Shown here: positions 46,590-58,293 of the stretch, one piece after another | Layout: every line of letters starts with the position of its first letter | Position numbering within the stretch: the stretch's first letter is position 1 | Assembly (NCBI RefSeq): GCF_029168945.1 | Contig: NC_083602.1 | Span: forward strand, 28,197,323 to 28,261,322 | Direction: 5' to 3' | From: Cannabis sativa | Lineage: Eukaryota; Streptophyta; Magnoliopsida; Rosales; Cannabaceae | Length of the DNA stretch: 64,000 bases | The notes under the pieces: model-generated | What the model was told of the DNA's origin: nothing | The model's database searches: none | What the model saw: the letters and a program-made list of their open reading frames with translations, nothing else | Program-made: the position numbers and the translations under genes

Positions 46590-49500
46590 GCTAGGGAATG
46601 TTACAACCTTGCAGTGGCCAAGGCTAAGAAGGAAATATCCTCCAGCCAGAGCCCAGACAAGGGAAAAACATTCCCAAGTAGGAAACTTCCCAAGGCGAGG
46701 ATGAAGATGTGGATCCTCGACTTAGGGACCCAAGCAACAATGTTAGACCTGTGGAAGAGTTAGAAGAGATCGAGATCGATCCAGCTATCCCGGCAAGGAA
46801 ACTAAAAATTGGAAGGGTTTGTTGCTCGAAGTAAAATCAAAATTGATAAAATTTATGAGAGCAAACCTAGATGTTTTTGCCTGGTCACATGCGGATATGG
46901 TAGGAATCGATCCTTCTATTATTTCACACGTCCTGAACATCGATCCTAACATCCGGCCAGTTCAGAAAAAACAAAGACTGCTGGATAAAGAACGAGCAGT
47001 AGTCCTGAAAGATGAAGTTGAAAAGCTGCGCAACAACAACTTCATAGTTGAAGCTTTTTACCCGGCTTGGGTCGCGAACCCCGTACTCGTGCCCAAGCCG
47101 AACAAGAAATGGCGAGTCTGTATTGATTTCACAGACCTCCACAAAGCATGCCCTAAAGACTGTTTTCCACTTCCAAGGATCGATCAGCTCGTAGATGCAA
47201 CAGCTGGGCACAAAATTGTAAGCTTCATAGATGCTTATATACAATCAGATAAAAATGCATCCGCCAGACCAAGAACATACAAGTTTCTGAACAGATATGG
47301 GTCTCTACTGCTACAAAGTCATGCTATTTGGTCTAAAAAATGCTGAAGCTACGTACCAAAGATTGGTAAACAAGATGTTTAAAGACCAGATCGGTTAAAA
47401 TATGGAAGTGTACGTGGATGACATGCTCGTCAAATCCAGAAAGGCTGGGCGGCACATAGACGACCTGGACGAATGTTTCAAAGTCCTCAGGAAATACAAC
47501 ATGAAACTAAATCCCTTAAAATTCTCCTTTGGAGTTAGCTCGGGAAAGTTTCTAGGCTTCATCGTCAATGCCCGAGGAATTGAAGCCAAACCAGAAAAAA
47601 TCCAAGCCTTCCTGGATATAAACTCGCCAACAAAAACAAAAGAGGTGCAAAGCCTAACTGGTCGAATCGCCGCACTTAGCAGATTCGTGTCAAAATCAAC
47701 AGATAAATGTGTTCCATTCTTTAACATCTTGCGAAGAAACAAAAAGTTCGAGTGGACAGAAGAATGTGAAAGAGCTTTTCAAGATCTAAAGGCACAGCTC
47801 ACAAAACCTCCCGTACTTTCTAAAGCTCTGGACGGTGAGGAGCTGGGGATATACCTAGCGGTTACGGAGCATGCCGTGAGTGCCGTGCTGATCAGAGAGG
47901 AGAACAGCGTACATCACCCAGTCTATTACATCAGTAAAAGACTCGTCGAGGCTGAAGGCCGATATTCGTTGATAGAAAAGCTCGCCTACTCCTTATTCTA
48001 GCAACAAGGAAGTTGAGGCCTTATTTTCAAGCTCATCCTGTTTGGGTGTATGCCGACCAACCACTACGACAAATACTACAAAAGCCAGATGTCTCTGGAC
48101 GGTTACTCAAGTGTGCGGTAGAATTGGGTCAGTACGAAATCAACTTCCAACCCCGAACAACTATTAAAGGCCAAGCCTTGGCCGACTTTGTGGTAGAATG
48201 CACAGACAAAAAAGAAATCATACCAGAAAGCGATCCCGAGCCAGTACCACAGCCAAATAATATTGAAGACAAACCGACCTGGAAACTACATGTGGATGGG
48301 TCGGCAACAGATCAACTATCTATTGTAAGAATTGCCCTCGTCACGCCTGGGGGGCAACACCTGCACACTGCAGTCAAGTTCGGATTCAAGGCCTCTAACA
48401 ACCAAGCCGAATACGAGGCCCTAATCGCTGGACTTAAGCTAGCCAAGGAAATCAAGGCCGAACACATTGAGATCTGTAGTGATTCACAGCTGGTGGCAAA
48501 TCATGTATCTGTCGAATACGAGGCTCGGGGAGAAAAAAAGATAGCATCTCTGAGCAAAATACATGACCTACTCGGACAATTCAAAAGCTACGGTCTCAGA
48601 CAAATTCCAAGAGAAGAAAATATAACTGCAGACGCGCTGGCTCGATTGGCAAGCAACAATGTAAGTGACAAGGCAAACTTGGTCCCTATCCAGTTCCTTA
48701 AAGAGCCTAGCATCACTGGCACGGAAGAAATCGAAATGATCGACACATCCCCAAACTGGATGACGCCAATAGCGGCCTACCTCAACTCTGGGGAACTCCT
48801 AGATAACCAAAATGAAGCTTGGAAAATGAGAAGAAAGGCAGCACGGTACATCATAGTGGAAGGGGTCATGTACAGAAGAGGATTCTCGATGCCATTACTC
48901 AGATGTGTCACACCAGATGAAGCTGCACGACTTTTATTTGAAGTTCACGACGGATTTTGTGGAAATCACGTAGCCGGACAGAGCTTATCAAAGAAAATTG
49001 TAAGGCAAGGCTACTTCTGGCCAACGATGATTGAAGATTTGAGAGCCTATGTTAAGAAGTACGACAAGTGCCAGAGATTTTCAAAGATACCAAGAGCTCC
49101 GCCAAACGAGATGACACAGATGCAAATTCTGTGGCCCTTTGCCATTTGGGGAATTGACCTAATTGGGCAATTACCTAAAGGTAAAGGCGGAGTGCAGTAC
49201 GCAGTGATAGCAGTCGACTACTTTACTAAGTGGATTGAAGCCGAACCACTTGCAACCATTACATCAAAGAAAGTTCAAGACTTTATAGTGAAGAACATTA
49301 TATGCCGGTTCGGACTACCGTACAAAATAGTCTCGAACAATAGCAAACAATTCGACAGCCAATCTTTCACTGATTTCTGTGCAAACCATGGTATCATCAA
49401 AAGTTTCTTAGCAGTGGCACATCCTCAAGCAAACGGTCAAGTTGAAGCAGTCAACAAAACCTTGAAGGATACACTAAAGAATAAACTCGAAGATGCCAAA

Positions 49501-50005
49501 GGAAACTGGCCAGAAGAACTCTCCGAAGTTCTATGGTCATACCGTACAACGGAAAGAACAACAACCGGTCAGACACCATTTGCAATGGTGTACTGTTATG
49601 AAGCTATGCTGCCCGTCGAACTCGAGCAACCTTCCCACAGAGGATTGACATACGATCAAGGTACCAATCAAATACTCCTTGCAAAATCACTTGATGAAAT
49701 TGAAGAAAAATGAGCAACTGCAAAACTTAAAGTTGATACCTCATCAACAAAAAGTAGCTCGGTATTTCAACAAACAAGTGAAAGCTCGAAAATTCTTCGT
49801 GGGAGACATGGTCCTAAGAAGGATATTCCTAAACACCAAAGACAGCACGTCAGGTGTACTAGGACCTAACTGGGAAGGACCATACCAAGTGGTCGAAGTT
49901 CTCGACTCCGGAGCATACAAATTAGGTAAGTATGACGAAAAAATGCAACTCATCCTAGTACCACGGTACTGGAACGGAGAACATTTAAGGAAATACTACC
50001 AATAA
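46590..50005 (+). pseudogene. Tat element pol: RT, two RNase H domains, integrase
   Basis: RT begins near 46850 (FMRANLDVFAWS; NPVLVPKPNKKWRVCIDF), is scrambled by shifts at about 47235-47340, has a stop just before YVDDMLVKS (47405-47431), then continues through the usual RNase H (LGIYLAVTEHAVSAVLIREE; ISKRLVEAEGRYS). A frameshift near 47998 precedes the second RNase H (KLHVDGSA, NNQAEYEAL, ICSDSQLV, ITADALARLA), a feature of the Tat lineage. Integrase follows: zinc finger HDGFCGNH...YDKCQRF, where the first Cys is replaced by Tyr; core GIDLIGQLP, then VSNNSKQFD, where the second catalytic Asp is replaced by Asn, and HPQANGQVEAVNK with the Glu. A shift near 49705 leads to the C-terminal domain (VGDMVLRRIF, LGPNWEGPYQVVEV), ending 50005. 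Confidence 0.9.
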
Positions 50006-50600
50006 AGTACTTAGGTCGGGATGGCCACCTCAAACTACTCGGGTCGGGTTGACCACTTAAAAGTACTCAGGTCAGGTTGACCATTTTAAAGTACTAATGA
50101 ACATTTGCTTCTAAGTGAATGGCCTTCTGGGCGGACTACGCGCAAAGGTTTCAGAAACAAAGTACTCAGGTCAGGCAGACCACTTTAAAGTACAGTTTCT
50201 TATGTCTACAATTTGTTTTATTTCATGATAAGCTAAAAGATCAGATTAGATCAAATAGCTCTGATGTAAGTTACTACAGTAACAAATACATTTTTGATCA
50301 ATAAATGAACAAAAATAGTATTTCAAATTCAATTGAGTCGAAAAAATCAGCATGATTATAATTTACCTAAAGTGCGTACAAAAGGTTTAGTCAAACCCAA
50401 AACACCGAACGGATAAGCAATATATTTGCGAAAGACAAGTGACCACGAGTCATACGTCTGCTCGGTAACTTGGGGGCACCTATACTTGTACAAAGCATTT
50501 GGTAAAAATAAAACAATCATAATTGCACGGTAATTATAAATAGTACCGAGATTAAAATCTTCCCAGTCAGCCCGCTGTCTAAAAAATGAAAAATAATTCC
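50006..50600 (+). repeat. Short tandem repeats after Tat pol
   Basis: A ~38-40 bp unit, (A/G)TACT(T/C)(A/G)GGTC(A/G)GG(A/T)TGACCA-CTTAAA, occurs three times at 50006-50093 and once more at 50160-50194. The rest to 50600 has no gene. Confidence 0.6.
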
Positions 50601-50695
50601 AAGTTTAAAGACTGCTTGGCCGGTCAAGATGTCTTAGAAAAAGCCCAAAGGTTGAATAAGATATATATATATATAAAAAGAGATAAAGGAAATGT

Positions 50696-53304
50696 TTAAA
50701 CAGCTGGAGTCCCAAGCTCTTGGTTCGATTCTTCTGGGCCAACTGGAGCAGGAGGATCTGTTGTTTGAACAGGAGAAGCATCAGCAGCCTGACCGGAGGT
50801 TGAAGTAGCTTGGCCGGAGGTTGAAGCAGCCACCTCGTTCCCGCCATAAGCAACTTGGGCTGCGCAGTACTCAAGGTACATGTCCTTAGCCTCGCCCAAG
50901 AAGTCAAAGTTGGCCCGGGGATTAGCCTTCTAGAAATCGAAGAAAAGCTCGAGAACAGCTGTCTCCAAGGCATTGACCTTCTCCTTTAACCTGTCAATTT
51001 TGGCCGTAAGCTCCCCCACCTTGGCGTCCTTCTCCTCCTTCATCCGAAGAAGAACTGCTCGCAGAGAAGTCCTCTCATCCCGAAGACTGTTTACTTCAGC
51101 AGATAAGATCTCGACGGTCTCCTCAAAGCGATCAGCAGCTTTGAGATCCTTTGTCAGCACGGAGATCTTCTTCTTGGCACCGAACAGCTTCTTGTTGGCC
51201 TCGCCCAACTCCAACCGAACAGCTCCTGCTTCCGCCGTGGCCTCTTCAGCTTCCTTCTTGGCCAAGTCTGCCTCAGACTTCAAGGTTTCAGACAAAGCTG
51301 CGCTCTTGGAAGCAACAAATTTAGCCCACGAGTAAGTGTAGGCCAACTTCAGACCGGCCTGCACAAAGGAAAAAACTCAGCATATGGAGCTAGGTATGGA
51401 AAGTAAAAGGGAAGTATCAAAAAAGACTTACCCTGGTGAACTCCTTCAGGTTTCCGCCCACCAACATATCTAGAGATGAGTCACTATCAGCACCAGCAAG
51501 TTGCTCACTGACCTCAGGAACCAGCCGGTTCATATAGTGGGCCAGCATCTCCTTGCCCTTTTTGGCCTCTAGAAGCACGGGCAAAGGTGGAGTTGGTGCC
51601 TGCACCCGCTCAGGATTACTCCTGACCAGTTCAGACCCAATTGTTGGTGGTCCAGACTCCTTGGACTTGGAAGACTTGGGGGTAGAAGGGTTTGCAGCAG
51701 TCAGCTCCTTGAAAAGGTCAATGACGTCTCTAGAAAGTCTCTTTTCTGAGGACCCCTCACCGCCCTTAGACTTCTTGGCCGGAGGAGAGGCGCTAGAGCT
51801 TCCGCCCATTCTCTTCCTCAGAGCATCGATCATCTACCGAGACACGTCTGCACAAAACAAAAATAGTATGGTTAGAAAACAACCATAAAAAACACAAGGC
51901 ATGAAAGCCAAAAAGCTCAAAAGCAAAGTAAAATGCAAGGTGACTGCCCGCACAGAGACTCAGAAGTCCATCATCACCTGACATCGATCTTATCTCAGAC
52001 ATGACAGCCTTCCCTTTTCCGGCAAAGGGGGTAGATGGCCGAACAGGTGAACTGGGCTCCCTTATGCGAATTGCATGTTCAACAGGCCTGGGCGTGGTCG
52101 GGAGTTTCTTCTTCCTCTTCAATGGGGTCACCTGCTCGTCCTCGGCCTCATCTTCAGGATTCAAAGGCTCCTGAGCATACTGCTTGGCCCTGACACCTCC
52201 CTTCAACTTAGCCTCATGCTTCAGTTGAATCAACTCATTCTCCAGGTGAGTTCGTTCAGGTCGGCCAGCATCGGACTTCCTCTTTTTCCTCGCCACGGAC
52301 TTAGGAGAAAAGTCCTTAGGCTAAAGCCCGTACTTCACTAGATTGTCATCAGAGGTCAACTGGATAATATCCCTGTCTTCACCCAGCAACCCGGAAAGTT
52401 TCTGAGCTCTATCCGTAAGAGCAAGAGTGAGGGGAGGGTGGTGATTTGTCGGAATCTGCTGAAACTGAGTCCGGGTAATGCTCGGATCCTTTACCATAAA
52501 GTACTCATAAGTAAAATGCCCTATTTTGCTGATGGCCTTGGCATCCATGCCGGTCAACCACTTGAAGCTTGGATGAGAGAACTAGAAGTACCCCAACCTG
52601 CCTTGCTTGGGGGTAGACTTCAGATCAAAGAACCAAGAAACCTCGTGGGGAGAAGGAGCATCCCATCCTTGGGAAGCATAGAGGACGAAGAGGGCAGATA
52701 AATACTTGATGCCCTTAGGAGTGATCTACGCCGGGTAGAGACCAAAGAAGTCTGCCACATCCCTAAAGTATTTGTGCAAGGGCATCAGCGCCCCTTGCTG
52801 GCCGTGGGCCCCCGACCAAGCACACATCCCCTTATCAGGGTTTGTGGCACGATTGTCGTGGGCGGGTATGTAGCAGTCCAGCTCGCCCAGGTACCCGTCC
52901 TGGTCGAGAGTTCGAAGGCGCGCCTCTAAAATCTTGGACAGAGGACTTACCCAGCTGGAGCCCCAGGCACCCTGCCTCCTATGAGGAACCGCCGAAGCAA
53001 GCTCCTCACTGACGTAGTCCACACCCTCAACCAGGACATCTCCATCAGCATCGACTGGCTGCCAAGCCTCGTTGTACTCCCCGAAGTTTGGGGGTTCAAT
53101 CTCTTCCTCTCCCTCCGCCTGGAAAGGACTGGCCGTACTCGCATCATCCAACTCCTCAACTTCCTGGACCTCAGCGTCCCCCTCACGATCCTCCTCTATC
53201 GGGACGGCCGAATCCTGTTCGGCACTGGGCAGAGTGGCAAGCCGAGCCACTTGAGGATCAGAAGCGTCAACCAGACGCGTGGTTTTCTTTGTACGAGCCA
53301 TCAC
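50696..53304 (-). pseudogene. Spliced antisense gene of the Tat element (putative gypsy-type transposon domain, coiled coil)
   Basis: On the minus strand ATG at 53302-53304 begins MMARTKKTTRLVDAS. Exon 1 (53304-51978) holds an acidic N-terminus, then a globular domain ([46 protein letters not shown]) of the type called 'putative gypsy type transposon', then a Lys/Pro-rich part. Two good GT-AG introns on the minus strand (51977-51848, 130 bp; 51431-51359, 73 bp) keep frame. Exon 2 (51847-51432) is Ser/Lys/Pro-rich; exon 3 (51358-50696) is a long Glu/Lys/Ala coiled coil, ending QELGTPAV. Five in-frame TAG codons interrupt it (after YPA, LGYF, VKYGL, DVSR and FFDF). Extra genes between integrase and the 3' LTR are known in Tat elements; their role is unknown. 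Confidence 0.7.
51359..51977 (-). other. Two introns and middle exon of the antisense gene
   Basis: Intron 1 (minus strand 51977 to 51848) starts GTGATG and ends TTTGTGCAG. Intron 2 (51431 to 51359) starts GTAAGTC and ends TTTGTGCAG. Both are T-rich near the acceptor. The exon between them, 51847-51432, is 416 nt. Confidence 0.65.
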
Positions 53305-54279
53305 TCTATGGATGGGTACAAGTTCAGGAGAATGTCCTTCAGTAGAAGGAGGACTAGCACGAAGACGAGGATGATCTTTGTGCAGAAGTTGAAGCAGATC
53401 CTGGTCGATCTGATGCCCGAGTTCTCAAGACTTACCTGGGTTCATCTACAAAAGACAACACACAAGATGAGTGTTGGACGGAGTATCAAACGAAAAACAA
53501 GCAAATATGCCGACCGGGAGTACTCAACAGATTAATGAACGGCTATGTCTAAAGAAAAGTCAAAACTCAAGAAGTCAGAAAGTTTTCTTGAGTTAGGGGA
53601 AAAAAGTTCATAAAGCTTATAATAAGCAAGATGAAATACAGACGCAATGCGGTTCAGAGACAAGCTCTATGGCTGTAAACCCACATGAAGACATGATAAA
53701 GAAGAGTTGCAGAAGTTTCTAGCCCTAGGGTTTCCTAAGCATTTTTCTACAACATAGTTGCATTCAAAGCGTAAACATGCAAAGAAAAACGTAAAGGAAA
53801 TCACAAACTTACTCAAAGATTTGAATGTCTGGGTTCGAGCAACGTCAAGCAAACAAGCAGTTGTATGAAGGCACTTTGACAACTTTGAAGCCAGAAAACT
53901 CTCTTTTTGCTCTGAAATTTACTTAGCAACGAAGGGTGATAAAATGAGTTATGTGCCAATGCTATGGGTATTTATAGGCAAGTCACGAAAAGAGGTAACT
54001 GCATCAAAGGAACCTCAGACGCCTCAGCTTCCCGCCTCAAAAGCGAATATGGGAAATCAAAAGTAATCTAGTGCAATTGTCAGCCATGGAGAGAGAAAAT
54101 CGGATTTCGAAATATTAATTGTCAGAACATTAATTAGCCAAAAACCGAAGGGACGCCCAATCAGCTTCACATCGGGTCTCGAACGGTCATGCTCGACACG
54201 TGTCCCCATCCAAAGGCAGAGCCAGCTCGGAAGAAGTCTACACGCAACCTCAGAGGTCACGTACAGACTTGGGGGCAAA
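53305..54279 (+). other. Tat 3' spacer and polypurine tract
   Basis: No gene on the plus strand. It should hold the antisense promoter: TATTTATAGG at 53968-53977 reads CCTATAAATA on the minus strand, about 665 bp upstream of the antisense ATG. The region ends with CTTGGGGGCAAA (54268-54279), the plus-strand primer tract. Confidence 0.5.
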
Positions 54280-54962
54280 TGTTATCCCAAATTTTGCACT
54301 CTGACGTGGCATCACGAGAATGGTGACACGTGGAGTCCACTTGGAGCATCTGCTCGGGAATAATAGACCGAGTAGGATGCCTCGCTGGCACATCCAGAAT
54401 AAGATATTCAGCGATCCGTACAGAGCACTCAACACTTAGCAAATTCAGCTTTCGCTTCATGAGTCATCAGCTCAATCCCTATAACTCAGGGATCAACTTA
54501 CGTGGATATGGCATACACACGATCCCACTATCAGTGTACTCAGTCTCAATCCCACAATCCTTGCATTCAGCATTGATCACACGATCTTTCTGTTTATGCG
54601 CATTGTAACGAGAGAGGAAACTCTTCCTCCTCAAGTTTCTAAGCTCTATAAATAGTGAGGAATGTTCACTGGGCAAAGGTTTCGAGATATTGAAAGTCGA
54701 TACGCTGCTAAGCTAAGAATATATTATTATCTAAGAATTATATATTCAGAGATACTGTTATAAGAGCTATAAGAAAAGGAATCTTCTTCCTTGCTCTTAA
54801 GTCAATACAAATAACGAGGATTAGGCTATTACCGAACTGCTCGGGGCTGAACCTCTATAAAATTCCCGTGTCTTATTATTGCTTTATTGTATGTTCATTA
54901 CGACATATCGTTTATCGCTTATCAAAAAGACTCATTGTCGTTGGCTAAAAGCGAAGTCAACA
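54280..54962 (+). repeat. Tat element 3' LTR
   Basis: A 683 bp repeat of 43229-43914, ending GTCAACA and followed by AGTAT and the second half of the split solo LTR. Confidence 0.92.
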
Positions 54963-56080
54963 AGTATTATCTCAACTAGTGAGGGGACCATGAGCGTATA
55001 TAATCGAGCTTTCAATAAGTAGATCTAAAATCACCAAGTAAATTATCCACTTATTAATTTCGCCTTCTGCCACTATAGATTTGTAATTGAATAACACTCT
55101 TAATTATATAGAACACTTTATACGTACCACGATATAGATACGTCATGATTATCCATTGTTACAATCCTAATAGTCAAAGATCCTCTATAGATGATCTACA
55201 CTGAATAGGGATAAATTTACCGTTCTACCCTTCAATGTATTTTATCCTTAAAACACTTAGCTACCTATACATGATACTTCAATAAACTAATATAATTACT
55301 GAAATGAGACCTTAATCATTTATCTCTATTCAGCCAAGCTCGAAGAAAATCATCGTTTCACTTTTAAATACTTATAGAAGCTATAGATTTCATATTTATG
55401 TTTAGCACACTCACTCAATTAAGCTATCATGTCCTTAATCTGTATGTCATGAGATCATCCAATTTATCGACTTTAACAAACAAATTGAAGAGCATAAATA
55501 ATACAACTAAGATTGAACCTAACCGTATGAGGATTAAGATCCATACACATAAGATCAACCATTGATATTGACTTAAAAAGATATAACGATAAGTTTATGA
55601 TATCTTATCTACGATCAATATCGGTCCCTTCCAATGTATACTCCATACATCTGAAACTGGTAAACTTTGCCAATGCCCTGGAAAGGATATAACACTTATC
55701 CAAGGTGTAAGTATACCTTATCGCTGATTATCATGTCAGTCTAAATCCAGTGAACTGAAAAATCATGGGAATTAAACTTTTGAACATATAATTATGATTA
55801 TATTACACTGTGCTCACGACACTATAATCACGAACAAATATATACATATTTACATGTGTTTTGGACTTAATAGAATTTATACATTAAGTATAATCATGAA
55901 ATAAATCATGTGAACCATGCAACATAAAATGCAATTTCTGATCTTATATTAATTAGTAAATCTGATTATATTGAAATAGGTTTTATTTAGGACACAAAAT
56001 CCAACAATATTCTCCTCAAGATGGTAGCTATTTTTGCACACCAATATTAGACGACTCGATAACAAACAAAACGTTTTGGC

Positions 56081-56802
56081 TAGGCATGTTGAAAAGATCT
56101 ATTTAGTTGGATTAGGTTGGAGCTCCGATCCGAAAGATCATTTTTGACTTGGAACATTCAGATACTTGTTGGATCTTGGATCAGATCTGCTCCATCCCGC
56201 CTAATTTTTTTTTTCCAAATAAGATTTGATCCAATCCAATTTAAATATGTTTAAAAAATTAATTCAAGACCCGAACTCGAACCCCTAGGACCTGGGACCC
56301 AGACCCAGACCTAGACTCAGACTCGGACCCAAAACTGAGACCCGAATCTAGACTCAAACTCAGATTCAGACCTAGACCTAGGACTCAAGATCCAAACGTA
56401 GGACTCAGACCTGGGATTTGACCTGAAACCGGACCTGACCCGCAGTTGGTGTTGGAATCGAGTTTATTGAACATAAATTATAACCTTATGTAATTTATTT
56501 ATACTAGTCAATACCAAACATATTATTGTATTGAATAATACTAATGCAAAATTAAAATAGATATAAAATTACACGTTTAGATATAAAATTAAAATCATTT
56601 TAAAAAAAAAGATAAGCCAAGTCAAATCTGATCTAATCCGAATAAGATGAATTAGATCTGATCCAATCTGAATAATTCGAATAATATTTGATCCGATATG
56701 GGCAGTTGATCTAGTGCTGCGGGGCGGGGTGGATCATTACATGATTTGGAACGGGTCAAATCATAGCTGGACTAGATTCGACCCGATACATTTACACCCC
56801 TA
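56081..56802. mobile_element. hAT-like non-autonomous element
   Basis: Ends TAGGCATGT (56081) and, reverse-complemented, TAGGGGTGT (to 56802), flanked by GTTTTGGC (56073-56080) and CTTTTGGC (56803-56810), an 8 bp target duplication with one mismatch, as hAT elements make. The interior has a long GACCCAGAC/GACTCGGACC tract (56270-56450) and GGATC-rich words; no transposase is present. Confidence 0.6.
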
Positions 56803-57512
56803 CTTTTGGCTAACCAAATCACTAGCGGTCCTTTTGCCTTGTCATTTTGGATCGGTAGCTCTTTAGGCTCATAGTGGATCTTTTTGGCTCCTTCTTTTGG
56901 ATCAATTATTGAATTTGGATCGAATCCAGTCCCTGAGTCTAGGTCCAGGTCTAGGGCGAGTCTAGGTCTGGGTCTAGGTCTCAGTCCCAAGTCCGGTTCC
57001 AAGTTGTAGATCGGGTCTAGGATCCAGGTCTAGGTTCGGATCAAGGTCTTGGGTCCTTGGTCCCGTGTCTGGGTCCCGAGTCTGATCTCAGGTTTGCATC
57101 TTGGGTTTAAGACCCTTCCCAAGTCTGATTCCCATCTCGGGTCCAAGTCTAGGTTCGGGTCATGGGTCTTAGGTTCGGGTGTGGGTCCTGGGCCCCGATC
57201 CAATTCCAGGTCTCAAGTTCGGTTTCGGTCTTAGGTTCGGGTTTGGGTCTTGGTCCGACCTTGGGTCTAGGTCTCGAGTCCAGATCTGGAAACTGGGTGA
57301 TGGGTTCGAGTCAGGGTCCGGGTTCGGGTGTTGAATTAATATTTTTATATTTAAATCGGATTGGATCAAATCTGATTTGGAAAAAAAAATTAGGTAAGGC
57401 AGAGCAAATTTGATCCAAGATCGAATAAGTATCCTAATTTTTTTGATCGAAAATTATCCGTCAGATCGGAACTCTTTCCCGATCCAACTATATAGATCTT
57501 TTTAAAATGCCT
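56083..57512. repeat. Large inverted repeat, arms about 210-350 bp
   Basis: The left arm (56083 to about 56300) pairs with the right arm (about 57315-57512): GGCATGTTGAAAAGATCTAT with AGATCTTTTTAAAATGCC, GATTTGATCCAATCC with GGATTGGATCAAATC, and so on. GACCCAGAC-type repeats in 56270-56450 face GGGTCTAGGTCT-type repeats in 56935-57320. The left arm is the 5' half of the hAT-like element, so the right arm is probably an inverted partial copy of the same family. Frames through it (56772-57002, 57049-57413) encode only low-complexity Pro/Arg/Asp/Gly/Ser and are rejected. Confidence 0.7.
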
Positions 57513-58145
57513 TTGCTTCACATCTAGTTTTCCAAGACGTGAACTGGACATGATTTTTTCTAAATGGACTTAGAAGACCAATCATGTCCATTTTTTTTGT
57601 AGTAGTGTCTTTTGATATGTTTTCATTGCAATGTAAGTATAAGGGAAATAAAAACAATTATACTATGAGCCCATGCATATTATTTCTTGAAAAACATTCA
57701 TAATGTGGGACTCTAAGATTAAAAAATAAAATTTTTTAATTACACACCAATCATGCAAGAATATTTTTCTGTTAATTACTTATAATTTTTTTCATTGTAA
57801 TAAAATTAATTTAGTCTTATACTAATATGAGAGGTTTAATTTTAGGATTTTTTTATTATTATTATTTTTACATTTTAAAATAGTTTTTTTTTTTTTTTTT
57901 TTTTTTTTTGCATTTTTACGAAATTCAATATAGAAATCTCTATAGCAATTAACGGAGCTTCCTAAATCACAACTAAAATTCCTATAACAATCTAAACTAC
58001 CGGAACAACTAAAACCATAAATTTGAAAAATAAAATTAAAAAGTAAAATATAAAATAATTCATCTTCATTTTATTTAGCTGATCCAATAAAATAATCTTT
58101 TCAGTTTCATGAAGATTATGAATATTAAAATATAATTATAATTAT
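57513..58145. other. AT-rich spacer
   Basis: Contains T-runs (57880-57910) and a diverged inverted ACATGATT/AATCATGT pair near 57548-57592. No gene seen. Confidence 0.5.
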
Positions 58146-58293
58146 TTGACCAAGTCAAAGTCTTGGCATGTGAAGCTTCCTCGTTGGACCTTCAAAATGA
58201 TTTTATAAGCACCCAACCATACAATATGCTATTATTTTAATTTTGAGTAGATCTAAACTGACTCTTTTGTATTCTTAAGCAATAATATAAATA
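58146..58293 (+). promoter_or_regulatory. W-box pair and TATA box of the second small secreted protein gene
   Basis: TTGACC (58146-58151) and GTCAA (58154-58158) are inverted WRKY cores three bases apart. TATAAATA is at 58286-58293, 91 bp before ATG 58377. Three upstream ATGs (58302, 58307, 58317) open only frames of 2 to 13 codons and may precede the transcription start. Confidence 0.5.

Larger units (their letters stand above)
43229..54962 (+). mobile_element. Tat-lineage Ty3/gypsy retrotransposon with antisense gene
   Basis: An 11.7 kb element with LTRs 43229-43914 and 54280-54962 (TGTTATCCC...GTCAACA), exact target duplication AGTAT (43224-43228 and 54963-54967), gag (43971-45930), protease (about 46230-46583), RT, RNase H, a second RNase H, integrase (to 50005), a long 3' region with a minus-strand spliced gene (53304 down to 50696), and a purine tract GGGGGCAAA before the 3' LTR. 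The LTRs differ at very roughly 4% of positions by eye, older than the Sirevirus. Every gene contains stops. Confidence 0.92.
42395..56006 (-). mobile_element. Solo LTR of the 1.9 kb copia family, split by a Tat element
   Basis: Left part 42395-43228 starts TGTTGGGAATATTTTACCAGG; right part 54963-56006 ends ACACAAAATCCAACA. Without the insertion it is about 1.87 kb, the same length as the LTR at 17513-19408 (1896 bp). The flanks ATATC (42390-42394) and ATATT (56007-56011) match at four of five bases, fitting an aged target duplication. No internal sequence or second LTR is attached. Confidence 0.8.

Noticed and set aside
43206..54676. Pairs of frames in both Tat LTRs (for example 43279-43557 and 54330-54608).
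   Set aside because: LTR duplication explains the similarity; there is no domain and the frames overlap the promoter.
56772..57413. Low-complexity frames in the GGTCT/GACCC repeats.
   Set aside because: Residue patterns follow the hexamer repeats; no domain and no promoter.
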